Below, one piece after another: positions 14,768 through 22,268 of a DNA stretch of 27,308 bases (positions are counted from its first letter, which is position 1; each line of letters begins with the position of its first letter). Origin of the DNA: Syntrophomonas sp. UBA4911. GTDB taxonomy: Bacteria > Bacillota > Syntrophomonadia > Syntrophomonadales > Syntrophomonadaceae. The stretch covers positions 1 through 27,308 of the forward strand of contig DHCD01000111.1 of assembly GCA_002398105.1 (NCBI GenBank), given 5' to 3'. The position numbers and the translations under genes are program-made. The notes under the pieces are model-generated. The model had not been told where the DNA came from, made no database searches, and saw nothing but the letters and a program-made list of their open reading frames with translations.

Positions 14768-15940
14768 TTATACCTTAGTTTTAATTTCTTCCAAGCTTCC
14801 CGGTGGTACATAAATCTCATATTCTGAGGAGGCGGTTCGGGCAATGCCCTTTTTCGAAGTTCCTGACCCGGCTATGCGCTCATTCTTATTTTTTTGTTTA
14901 AACTCCTGCAATTCTTTGTCGGCATCCTCCGCCCGGCGAATCTCTTTACTCATCCAATTATTAAGGACGCTGTCTATGTATTCCAGGCCGCCATTGCGGG
15001 TACGCTGGCACATGATCTCCCCCGCCTTCATAATCATGGCGTGGGAGAACCCCCAGTCATAGCGCCATTTATAATAAATCCGTTTGCGGGCGCTGGCATT
15101 CATATCAATACCAGTATTATTACCAAAGTCAATAACATCGGGGTCAAACTGATTAAGGCGCAAGGCGGTAAATTTCTCGCTGTCGACATAGCTCTTAAAA
15201 TACATCTCCAGTCCTTCAACCGTGCTGACAGAGTATTCCTTAATATCCCGCGCAATTTTACTTATATCCCCGGGATTAAATATCTGCCGTTCAAAGCATA
15301 ATTCCAGCATGCACAGCAGAAATTCCGGGGTAAATCCCATCTCCTCCAGCCATTTATGCAGTTCATTGGACATTTTCACGCTCATCAGATTGCCGGTTTT
15401 CTTGGAAATAAAGTCGGCTACCTTCTTAAAAGCATTGCTGGTTTTACCCGGTGGGTCGACCACCCTCTTATCTTTTTCTTCTTCCAGCGCTAATTCCAAT
15501 TGGACTATGCGTTCCCGATACTCATCCAGCAAATGTTCCGCCGGCTGCTGGTTATCTGTGTTATCGGGCTTCACCTCAAGGCGGGGATGATCCCGGGCTA
15601 CCATTATCCCCAGCTTGTCCATTAAAGGGTCAAGACTAATGATCTTATCGGTAAAACTGCCCCGGCCTTTATGAATAGTAATGATCCCCATTTGCTCCAG
15701 ACTGCTGAGCTTACGCGATAATTTTTGCTTGCTCAGTATCGGACAAATCTGCAGCACCTGTCCCACGGTAATACCGCAATTGTAAAGGGGATGAGATTGC
15801 TCCAGGGTATAAAACAGAGCTGTAAATATACCGATATCTTCAATATCAAGTTCCAGCTCCTGGGCATAGTTAAATATCACGCCAGGAAGACAAGCAAAGC
15901 TCCAACGGTGTATTTCTAGCCAAACAGAATTATTTTGCAT
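14768..15940 (-). CDS. DnaD/DnaB_2-domain replication protein (390 aa)
   Basis: Probably a primosome or helicase-loading protein. Residues about 1-110 resemble a winged-helix N-terminus (DIEDIGIFTALFYTLEQSHP, then ILSKQKLSRKLSSLEQMGII). A polar linker with a coiled coil (LELALEEEKDKR) follows. The C-terminal part (about 180-355) looks like a DnaD/DnaB_2 domain, ending with YYKWRYDWGFSHAMIMKAGE and LEYIDSVLNNWMSKEI; the pattern Y...L..W...G is the family hallmark. I chose ATG 15940 because GGGAGG lies about ten bases upstream and because the earlier ATG (15976) falls on the predicted transcription start. It is the first gene of a cassette with a DnaB-type helicase and a 101-aa protein. Confidence 0.82.
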   Translation of the reverse strand: MQNNSVWLEIHRWSFACLPGVIFNYAQELELDIEDIGIFTALFYTLEQSHPLYNCGITVGQVLQICPILSKQKLSRKLSSLEQMGIITIHKGRGSFTDKIISLDPLMDKLGIMVARDHPRLEVKPDNTDNQQPAEHLLDEYRERIVQLELALEEEKDKRVVDPPGKTSNAFKKVADFISKKTGNLMSVKMSNELHKWLEEMGFTPEFLLCMLELCFERQIFNPGDISKIARDIKEYSVSTVEGLEMYFKSYVDSEKFTALRLNQFDPDVIDFGNNTGIDMNASARKRIYYKWRYDWGFSHAMIMKAGEIMCQRTRNGGLEYIDSVLNNWMSKEIRRAEDADKELQEFKQKNKNERIAGSGTSKKGIARTASSEYEIYVPPGSLEEIKTKV

Positions 15941-15974
15941 ATTTATACCAGCCTCCCGGATATAACGTACATGC

Positions 15975-16004
15975 ATTATACCACTTGCTTTTCTGGGTGA
16001 ACAA
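15975..16004 (-). promoter_or_regulatory. Promoter of the DnaD-like gene cassette
   Basis: TTGTTC (16004-15999), 18-base spacer, TATAAT (15980-15975). The start of transcription would fall at about 15968, upstream of the chosen ATG at 15940. Confidence 0.6.
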
Positions 16005-16137
16005 GGAATGAAAATTTGCGTTATATAACAAAAACCTGCATATTACCTTTAAAACCAACTAACATGATGAAGTAAATGTCACCCACTGCTAAATATAAAA
16101 CTTGACTGGTTGAGTTTGGCAATAATCGCTTTATAAG

Positions 16138-16183
16138 CAAAAATAAAGGGAAAACCGAGGCATTTCTACCCAGTCTTCCCTTT
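16138..16183 (-). terminator. Terminator after the beta-CASP hydrolase gene
   Basis: AAAGGGAA (16183-16176 on the minus strand) pairs with TTCCCTTT (16152-16145), followed by ATTTTTGC. It starts four bases after the gene's stop. Confidence 0.75.
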
Positions 16184-16187
16184 AAGC

Positions 16188-17762
16188 TTAAACAATTGCT
16201 GAAGCCTTCTGCAGGGCTTCGATTATTTGATCGTAATTGCCCCTGCTCCATTTTTCCCGGAACATATCGTTGACCTTAAGGCAAAATTGCAGGTACATCT
16301 GTTCTGCTTGCAGGGCCTGGGCAATATCGGCGCCGGTATGGACAAAATGCGGGTGTACCTCTTCCGCGGTCACCAAATCAAATTCCTGCTGCCAATCCGG
16401 GATATAAACCGGTAATTTGAGTTCCTGCTGAATAGCGGCGGCAAAATCCATCTGGGCCTCTTCTTCCCCGTGAACCACAAATACTCCCCGAGGTTTGGCT
16501 ACAAAACCTTTGAGCCATTCCAACAGGCCGTTTCTGTCAGCATGAGCGGAATAAGCCTCAATTCGTCTGATATCAGCCTTTACCGCTACTCTTTCGCCAT
16601 GAATGGTTACTGCCTCTTCACCGTTTAAAAGCCGCCTTCCCAGGGTTCCTTCCGCCTGATAGCCCACAAAAAGGATAGTGGACTCCGGACGCCACAGATT
16701 GTGTTTAAGGTGGTGTTTTATCCTCCCCGCTTCACACATGCCGCTGGCTGATATGATTATGCTTTTATGGCGTACTTCATTCAATTCCATTGACTCTTCT
16801 TTAGTGCGGGAATACTTGAGATTGATATAGCGCAAAGGGTCGCCGTCTTTGATAAACGCTCGGGTAGCATCATCATACCAGTCCTGATGCTGCAGGAAAA
16901 TCTCGGTAGCAGCTATAGCCAAGGGACTGTCGATATAAATATTGATGCCAGGGTCAAGCTTACCCTCGGAGCCCAGCAAAATTAAATCATGCAGCAGATC
17001 CTGAGTACGTTCCACCGCAAAGGCAGGAATGACCAGATTGCCGCCTTTCTGCATAGTTTCATCAATGACCTGCAGTAATTCGCCGGCCCGGCTGGGCGGA
17101 TCGTCATGCAGACGATTGCCATAGGTGGATTCTATTACCACATAATCGGCGCTTTCTATTATAGCCGGGTCTTTAACAATCGGCTGTTTAATATTGCCTA
17201 AATCCCCGCTGAAGACCAGCTTGGTTTTTTTGCCCTCCTCTTCCACCCAGAGCTCAATAATTGAGGCCCCCAGTATGTGCCCGGCAGTTCTGAGTCTTAC
17301 CTCTATATTAGGACTCAGGCTGATAATCTCATCGGTATTGAGGGCGCGAAACTGGGAGAGACACTGCAGGGCGTCCTGGGAGGTATAAATCGGCTCCAGC
17401 AAATCTTTGCCGGATCTTTTAAGTTTGCGATTCTTGCGTTCAATTTCCGATTCCTGTATATGTCCGGAATCAGGTAGCATGACCTGGCATAATGCTTCGG
17501 TCACCTGGCTGCAGTATATGGGGCCTTTAAAGCCCTTTTTGCACAGTTTGGGAATCAGACCGCTGTGGTCTATATGGGCATGGGTCAGGAGGAGAAAATC
17601 AATGCTGGCGGGGTCAACCGGGAAATCATGGTAATTGCGCTCCTGCAACGACTTGGAGCCTTGAAAAAGCCCGCAATCTATAGCAAAGCGGGCTTCTTGG
17701 GTTTCTATCAGATGAAACGATCCGGTAACGGTTCTGGTGGCCCCGAGAAATTTAAGCTTCAT
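16188..17762 (-). CDS. MBL-fold metallo-hydrolase with beta-CASP and RNA specificity domain (524 aa)
   Basis: A predicted zinc-dependent RNA-processing nuclease of the CPSF73/Ysh1-like group. The metal motif THAHIDHSGLIPKL lies at about residues 53-66, with further ligand motifs TAGHILGASIIEL and FSGDLGN. The beta-CASP domain follows, with ESTYGNRLHDD and IPAFAVERTQDLL. The C-terminal part has SASGMCEAGRIKHHL, IEAYSAHADRNGLLEWL and VFVVHGEEEA, the RMMBL motifs. I chose ATG 17762 (MKLKFLGATRTVTG) because GGTGGA lies five bases upstream and the family usually begins there; a start six codons earlier is possible. It follows an unknown 158-aa gene on the same strand. RNA as substrate is a family inference. 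Confidence 0.92.
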   Translation of the reverse strand: MKLKFLGATRTVTGSFHLIETQEARFAIDCGLFQGSKSLQERNYHDFPVDPASIDFLLLTHAHIDHSGLIPKLCKKGFKGPIYCSQVTEALCQVMLPDSGHIQESEIERKNRKLKRSGKDLLEPIYTSQDALQCLSQFRALNTDEIISLSPNIEVRLRTAGHILGASIIELWVEEEGKKTKLVFSGDLGNIKQPIVKDPAIIESADYVVIESTYGNRLHDDPPSRAGELLQVIDETMQKGGNLVIPAFAVERTQDLLHDLILLGSEGKLDPGINIYIDSPLAIAATEIFLQHQDWYDDATRAFIKDGDPLRYINLKYSRTKEESMELNEVRHKSIIISASGMCEAGRIKHHLKHNLWRPESTILFVGYQAEGTLGRRLLNGEEAVTIHGERVAVKADIRRIEAYSAHADRNGLLEWLKGFVAKPRGVFVVHGEEEAQMDFAAAIQQELKLPVYIPDWQQEFDLVTAEEVHPHFVHTGADIAQALQAEQMYLQFCLKVNDMFREKWSRGNYDQIIEALQKASAIV

Positions 17763-17795
17763 ATAATCCACCGCTTTCAAAATTAATTAATGTAA

Positions 17796-18272
17796 TTATA
17801 CAGCAACTATATTACGGGCGTCCTTCTTTTTAGATAATTTATTAAATTCCTGGTGGAAATTAATTATCTCATATCGAATCAGATCCGGGTTTTTACTTCT
17901 TATGGCACGATCCAGGTTGGCAAAACTGTTGCGGGCGAATTCTTTCACCACCTCATTACTGTCCAAATCCTCAACCAGTTCACTGTACTTACAGTGTACC
18001 TGTTCAAAAATAGCGTAGTATAATTCCTTGATCTGCAAAACCCTTTTGGCCACCTGCTCCAAATTCAATTCTTCCTTCTCCAAAAGGTGGAGCAGGCTGA
18101 GGAACAGGTTATGCAGCAATTTATTATTAAACACAGCGGCCATTACTTCTCTTTTATACTGCTTGCAGAGAAGATAGCGGACATAATCCCTGAATTCTCT
18201 GCGCGAAGCAGGGGAAAGAAGCTGATAGGCATTAAGGATCTCTACTTCATTAACAGTGATGTCTCCGAGCAC
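17796..18272 (-). CDS. Hypothetical helical protein with a hairpin-masked start (158 aa)
   Basis: No family recognised. The sequence is mostly helical with many leucines and charged residues (SPASRREFRDYVRYLLCKQY, then FLSLLHLLEKEELNLEQVAK), and lacks membrane segments. The start is GTG at 18272, with the purine run GGGGG seven bases upstream as the only visible ribosome binding site. That site lies in one arm of a 15-bp hairpin (18276-18315). The gene precedes the beta-CASP hydrolase on the same strand with 33 bases between them, so the two may be co-transcribed. Confidence 0.7.
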   Translation of the reverse strand: MLGDITVNEVEILNAYQLLSPASRREFRDYVRYLLCKQYKREVMAAVFNNKLLHNLFLSLLHLLEKEELNLEQVAKRVLQIKELYYAIFEQVHCKYSELVEDLDSNEVVKEFARNSFANLDRAIRSKNPDLIRYEIINFHQEFNKLSKKKDARNIVAV

Positions 18273-18275
18273 GTA

Positions 18276-18315
18276 AAAACCCCCTTTAATTTAGTATTAC
18301 ATTAAAGGAGGTTTT
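18276..18315 (-). promoter_or_regulatory. 15-bp hairpin covering the ribosome binding site of the 158-aa gene
   Basis: On the minus strand the arms at 18315-18301 and 18290-18276 pair over all 15 positions, one of them G-U, around a 10-base loop. The second arm contains GGGGG, the likely ribosome binding site, and ends in TTTT three bases before GTG. The structure could hide the start or act as a terminator or attenuator, since a T-run follows the G-run. Confidence 0.7.
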
Positions 18316-18419
18316 CCACTTTAGGTCCCATAAATCCTTTAGTTATTTATCGTATAATTCATGGTTAATTCAATGTCATTCGATACAATTCATCATTACG
18401 CCTTGATTATTATGGTAAT

Positions 18420-19604
18420 TTATCCTTTTCTATGTCGACAAAGGAATTGCCCCATTTTATCAATAGCCTCTTCAATGTTGCCGACACTGGCCGCATAGCA
18501 GCATCTGATGTATCCCTCGCCGCAATTGCCAAAAGCATTGCCGGGCACTACCGCTACCTGTTCTTCCTTTAAGAGCTGCTCACAGAAATCTTCACTGTTC
18601 ATCCCACTGCTGGTAATAGAAGGAAAGCAATAGAATGCACCCCGGGGTTCAAAACATGATAATCCGATCTCCTTAAAACCGGCCAGCATCAGTTTACGCC
18701 GGTAGTTATAGTTCTCGACCATCTTTTTCATCTCCCCTTCTCCATGACGCAGAGCCTCAATAGCCGCCTTCTGCGCCATAATGGGAGCGCACATTATCGT
18801 ATACTGATGGATCTTATTCATAGCGTTTATAATTTCCGGATGCCCGCAGGCATAACCGATACGCCAGCCGGTCATGGCAAAAGACTTGGAAAAACCGTTA
18901 AATACAATAGTGCGGTCTCTCATACCGGGAAAAGATGCAATAGATACGTGTTCACCTTCATAGGTCAGCTCTGAATAAATTTCATCTGATAATACGATTA
19001 AATCATGCTTGATGATAATATCAACCAGGGCCTTGAGGTCGTCGTGCTTCATAATCCCACCGGTGGGGTTGGTCGGATAGGGTAAAATAAGCACCTTGCT
19101 GCGCGGGGTTAAGGCTGCTTCCAGAATATCCGGGCGCAGGCGGTATTCATCAGCATCATAGGTCATCAGGGAGACCGGTTTACCATGTACCAGTGTGGTT
19201 CCGGGCGAATAGGAAACATAGGAAGGCTCAGGCACCAGCACCTCATCTCCCGGCTCGACCAAAGCCCTCAGAGCCAGGTCCACGGCTTCACTGACCCCGA
19301 CCGTAACCAATATCTCATCTTCCGGAGAATAGTTTACCCCGATTTTTCTGCTTTCATAGGCGGCGATTTCCTCCCGCAGCTCCGGCAGCCCCAGATTGGA
19401 GGTATACATGGTATACCCCTTTTCCAGGGAATAAAAGCAGGCTTCCCGGATATGCCAGGGAGTCACAAAGTCGGGTTCCCCCACTCCCAGGGAGATAACC
19501 CCTTCGGTTTGGGTAACCAGATCAAAAAATTTTCTGATGCCGGAGGGCGGGATATCCCTCACTACTTTGGAGACATATTGATTCATATTGACCTTGCTGT
19601 TCAC
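18420..19604 (-). CDS. Class I/II PLP aminotransferase, probably alanine-linked (394 aa)
   Basis: A fold-type I aminotransferase of the aspartate/alanine/aromatic group. Motifs are VISLGVGEPDFVTPWHIRE near the N-terminus, YTSNLGLPELREEIAAYE, YPTNPTGGIM for cofactor contact, LSDEIYSELTYEG, the PLP lysine in NGFSKSFAMTGWRIGYACG, and the substrate arginine near YIRCCYAA. The start is GTG at 19604, overlapping the lrp stop by four bases; ATG 19586 is an alternative. It forms an operon with lrp behind a T-box whose specifier reads GCC, so expression should rise when uncharged tRNA-Ala accumulates. This points to alanine as the product (inference; the family does not fix the substrate). Confidence 0.9.
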   Translation of the reverse strand: MNSKVNMNQYVSKVVRDIPPSGIRKFFDLVTQTEGVISLGVGEPDFVTPWHIREACFYSLEKGYTMYTSNLGLPELREEIAAYESRKIGVNYSPEDEILVTVGVSEAVDLALRALVEPGDEVLVPEPSYVSYSPGTTLVHGKPVSLMTYDADEYRLRPDILEAALTPRSKVLILPYPTNPTGGIMKHDDLKALVDIIIKHDLIVLSDEIYSELTYEGEHVSIASFPGMRDRTIVFNGFSKSFAMTGWRIGYACGHPEIINAMNKIHQYTIMCAPIMAQKAAIEALRHGEGEMKKMVENYNYRRKLMLAGFKEIGLSCFEPRGAFYCFPSITSSGMNSEDFCEQLLKEEQVAVVPGNAFGNCGEGYIRCCYAASVGNIEEAIDKMGQFLCRHRKG

Positions 19605-20089
19605 GGACTAACCACCAGCCTTTTGTCCTGTTCCGGTTCTTCAAAAACGAAATTTTCCTGTTTATAACGCTTGAGAATAAAATGGGTAGTGGTGCTCTGC
19701 ACATGATCCAGAGTAGATAGTTTGTGGGAGACAAACCAGGAAATATCTTTCATGTTATCTCCGCTCACTATCACCGAGAGGTCATAGGTGCCGCTCATCA
19801 GGTAGACGCAGCTCACCTCGGGAAACCGGCATATGCGCTCGGCGACATTATTAAAACCGACTTCCCTTTCAGGCGTAACCTTTACGTCTATCATCGCGGT
19901 TACTCCGTCATCTCCCAGGCGTTCCCAGTTTATAATAGTGTTGTAGCCCAGGATATATTTCTCGCGCTCCAGCCTTTTAATAATGGCAACGACTTTTTGC
20001 TCATCTTCCCCCAGCATAGTTGCTATAGTTTTGGGGTTCAATTGAGCGTCATTCTCAATTAAGCGTAAAATTCGCTTTTCCAGTTCCAT
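19601..20089 (-). CDS. Lrp/AsnC-family transcriptional regulator (162 aa)
   Basis: A feast/famine regulator. Residues 1-55 form the helix-turn-helix (EKRILRLIENDAQLNPKTIA, then VVAIIKRLEREKYILGY). Residues about 65-140 form the RAM amino-acid-binding domain (VTAMIDVKVTPEREVGFNNV, SCVYLMSGTYDLSVIVSG). AAGGAGG lies nine bases before the ATG. It is first in an operon with the aminotransferase (4-base overlap) and stands directly behind the T-box leader, so the regulator itself is under tRNA control. Its ligand may be alanine or another amino acid handled by its partner enzyme (inference). Confidence 0.93.
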   Translation of the reverse strand: MELEKRILRLIENDAQLNPKTIATMLGEDEQKVVAIIKRLEREKYILGYNTIINWERLGDDGVTAMIDVKVTPEREVGFNNVAERICRFPEVSCVYLMSGTYDLSVIVSGDNMKDISWFVSHKLSTLDHVQSTTTHFILKRYKQENFVFEEPEQDKRLVVSP

Positions 20090-20157
20090 TCTTCTTGCCT
20101 CCTTGTAAACATATGGATAAGCCCCAACTTACAAACGATTTATAACCCCCAGGATAC

Positions 20158-20380
20158 AAAAAAGCTCTCATCCCTGAAGGGACGAGAGTCATTCTCCCGC
20201 GGTACCACCCTAATTGGCCCGTGCCCGGCTTAATCGTAATAACGGTCTGTAACCGTCCGGCTCATCACCGGCGCTCCCAGGTGGCGTTCACCCTAAAGAC
20301 TGCTGCCGGTTTCCAGCATACCCGGCTCTCTGTCAGCAGCATTACAGGCTACTCTTCTGATCATCGCTTTCTATTATTCT
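20158..20380 (-). ncRNA. T-box leader, specifier GCC (alanine), before lrp-aminotransferase
   Basis: Read on the minus strand, the leader shows the stem I start AAAGCGATGATCAGAAGAGT with its AGTA loop-E half (20370 downward), the conserved AGAGAGCCGG, and TGAACGCCACCTGGGAGC. By the usual rule (GAA, one base, then the specifier) the codon is GCC at 20285-20283, alanine. Stem III (ACGGT/ACCGT) follows, then the T-box AGGGTGGTACCGCGG (20211-20197). The terminator is a 10-bp stem (20188-20165) followed by TTTTTT. Uncharged tRNA should stabilise the antiterminator. The specifier frame is the least certain part. Confidence 0.93.
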
Positions 20381-20392
20381 GTATTGTACTAC

Positions 20393-20421
20393 ATGCTACC
20401 ATTCCCCAATGGCAGAGTCAA
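20393..20421 (-). promoter_or_regulatory. Candidate promoter of the T-box operon
   Basis: TTGACT (20421-20416), 17-base spacer, TAGCAT (20398-20393) with TGG upstream as an extended -10. Its position just ahead of stem I fits. Confidence 0.5.
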
Positions 20422-20575
20422 TATGGGAACGCAAATTAATTATCGTTAAAACCGTGCCAGTTATGCCCAGCAGGGGTAAAGTTTTTCTGAACTATTTTTT
20501 AAAATGGCGCATATTATTACTCTAGATTTTAAAGGGAGGTATGAGACTACTGATAAAGTCCCCAAAATTGCGTCA

Positions 20576-20782
20576 GGGTATGTATAAATATACTGGCGAC
20601 CATTGGCGGAGCATGGGTAACAACATCCTGCGAAGGCGATTGGCGGAACGGGGCGAGCGGCACGGACGCCGCGAGAGCGCCACTGAGCACGGATGCGAAT
20701 TGGCGCTGTACCCCTGGAGACAAGCGACAAGCAGTTGATGTTGTCCATGCGTAGACTGGGCGCAAGTTATTTATACATACCC
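20576..20782. repeat. 207-bp foldback element with 15-bp perfect terminal inverted repeats
   Basis: GGGTATGTATAAATA (20576-20590) is repeated in exact inverse at 20768-20782, and the match continues inward with one gap (ACTGGCG/ACTTGCG). Further in, CATGG...ACAACATC (20612-20627) faces GATGTTGTCCATG (20737-20749). Local hairpins fill the GC-rich centre (GCGGC/GCCGC, AGCGCCA/TGGCGCT). The whole can fold into one long hairpin. No target duplication is clear. It may be a MITE-type element or a structured RNA. Open frames run across it on both strands but look like chance. Confidence 0.7.
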
Positions 20783-20826
20783 GTTTACCCTGAATAGACT
20801 TTTTCAGCGGTCTCGGAGGTATATCT

Positions 20827-21048
20827 ATGGATAAATTAATATCTCTTAATAATGAAGAACTACAGGTAGCTCGCAGGCTGGAAGACTATTTCAGCTCCAG
20901 CGATATGACCTTCCGGGAAAAGGTATTCCACGCCCTTCTCATTGCCCGCTATGAATTGGAAGGCCATCACTTCAGCAATGAACTGGAGCGCCAGAAGATT
21001 ATGGATTTCGCCCGGGTCCTTGACTGTCTGCTGCAAAAAACCATTTAA
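20827..21048 (+). CDS. Small hypothetical protein (73 aa)
   Basis: A small acidic, helical protein (MDKLISLNNEELQVARRLED, then MTFREKVFHALLIARYELEG) of no family I recognise. CGGAGGT lies about seven bases before the ATG. It is one of few plus-strand genes, stands 44 bases after the foldback element and ends two bases before the convergent phosphatase-like gene. No clear promoter is visible between the element and the gene, so transcription may start in the element. Confidence 0.65.
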   Translation: MDKLISLNNEELQVARRLEDYFSSSDMTFREKVFHALLIARYELEGHHFSNELERQKIMDFARVLDCLLQKTI

Positions 21049-21050
21049 CT

Positions 21051-22187
21051 TTATTTAAAAAGTAAAAATTTCTTTTTTAATATCAGGTATTCAACTACAT
21101 AGGCTGCCAGCATGCAGATAAAAATGCCCAGGTAGATCAGCCGTTCGGTTCTGATACGGTTTTGTAAACTGTTTATGGCGTCTTCCTTTTCTCCCACAAA
21201 ATTAAAGATATTCTGCTTTTCCTCCTTAATGGAGGTCATTTGATATATAGTCTGGTAAAGTTCATCCTGCAAGGCAAAATACTTGCTCCAGGCTGACACC
21301 CGATCTGATTTAAGGGAATCGGTCCACTTGCGCATGGTCTGTTGTTCCTCCTCCGGACTCAGCAGCAGGGCGTCAACAGCCATGATGCCGCGGCTGTTGG
21401 CAGGATGGTCTGCTTGTATAAGCTTGCAGACGGTGGGGGCCACATCAATAACCATACTGTTATTGATGCGGGTGTTGCTTTTCAAACCCGGACCATGGAT
21501 TATGAGCGGCACATTATTGCTGGGAGAGGAGCTCCGGGCAGAGGTAACTACTATCAGGGAATTATAATAAGCATCTTCCTGCCTCAAGCTGTTTATAAAC
21601 CTGCCCAGAGCCTGGTCGCATTCTTTCACGGTTTCATAATAGGCCTTCTCATCCAGACTGAGGAGGGCATGGCGGCAATCGTTTAAATATATATAGCTTA
21701 AAAAAGGCCGGTCCTGTTTGAAGACTTTTAAGGCCTGTTCCAGTACCCTTTCATCACTCTCGCTGCCGGTTACCTGGTAATAAGTTTTATCTCCTTTTTC
21801 ATAGGCCTGCAGTTTTCCGCCCGACCCGTCGATGACCGCATACTTCTTGCCCATTTGGCTGACAATATCGCACAAAGTCTCAGTTTGTATCTTATCCTTT
21901 ACCGTAATATGCTGATGATCCTGAGGAAAACTGCCGGTCAGAAGTGAAGCCTCGGCCGCTTCCACCGTATCAACCTGCAAGGCCATGGATTTCTCGTCCC
22001 AAACTCCTTCCCCCGCCAGGTCCTTCATATTATGTACCGGGGCGCTTACATAACCTTCATAATTCAAGCCGTCCACACTTATGATAAAAATATGCTGCAA
22101 GGGTTGGGGCTCGGCCGCGGCAGAACCGATGCCGGCCGATAATGTCAAAACCAGGGTCAGCATCAGTCCGGGAAACCAATGCTTCAT
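21051..22187 (-). CDS. Membrane-anchored alkaline-phosphatase-fold protein, probably degenerate (378 aa)
   Basis: It has a signal peptide (MKHWFPGLMLTLVLTLSAG, cleavage near SAAAEP at about 25) and a C-terminal membrane segment (LIYLGIFICMLAAYVVEYLI), so the body should lie outside the cell, anchored at the C-terminus. The fold resembles the phosphodiesterase/sulfatase branch: IISVDGL (D39), VDTVEAAEASLLTG (candidate nucleophile T74), LNDCRHAL (D170, H173), then VPLIIHGPGLK and VIDVAPTV. The usual SDHG metal motif is replaced by SARS (216-219), so two usual metal ligands are missing. It may have lost catalysis or use other ligands. GGGAGGTGG lies six bases before the ATG. It follows the UbiB gene on the same strand. 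Confidence 0.78.
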   Translation of the reverse strand: MKHWFPGLMLTLVLTLSAGIGSAAAEPQPLQHIFIISVDGLNYEGYVSAPVHNMKDLAGEGVWDEKSMALQVDTVEAAEASLLTGSFPQDHQHITVKDKIQTETLCDIVSQMGKKYAVIDGSGGKLQAYEKGDKTYYQVTGSESDERVLEQALKVFKQDRPFLSYIYLNDCRHALLSLDEKAYYETVKECDQALGRFINSLRQEDAYYNSLIVVTSARSSSPSNNVPLIIHGPGLKSNTRINNSMVIDVAPTVCKLIQADHPANSRGIMAVDALLLSPEEEQQTMRKWTDSLKSDRVSAWSKYFALQDELYQTIYQMTSIKEEKQNIFNFVGEKEDAINSLQNRIRTERLIYLGIFICMLAAYVVEYLILKKKFLLFK

Positions 22188-22268
22188 AATTAACCACCTC
22201 CCGCCTTATCCTGGTTAAATTTATATTGACGGGAAGGGGCTAATATACCTCAGGGGTCAATTAAGAGG

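Noticed and set aside
16021..16251. 76-residue minus-strand frame after the beta-CASP gene
   Set aside because: It overlaps the 3' end of a solid gene and its terminator, and has no ribosome binding site of its own.
20461..20765. Open frames on both strands across the foldback element (up to 95 residues)
   Set aside because: They overlap each other on opposite strands, lack properly spaced ribosome binding sites and coincide with a dense inverted-repeat structure. GC-rich repeat DNA explains them.
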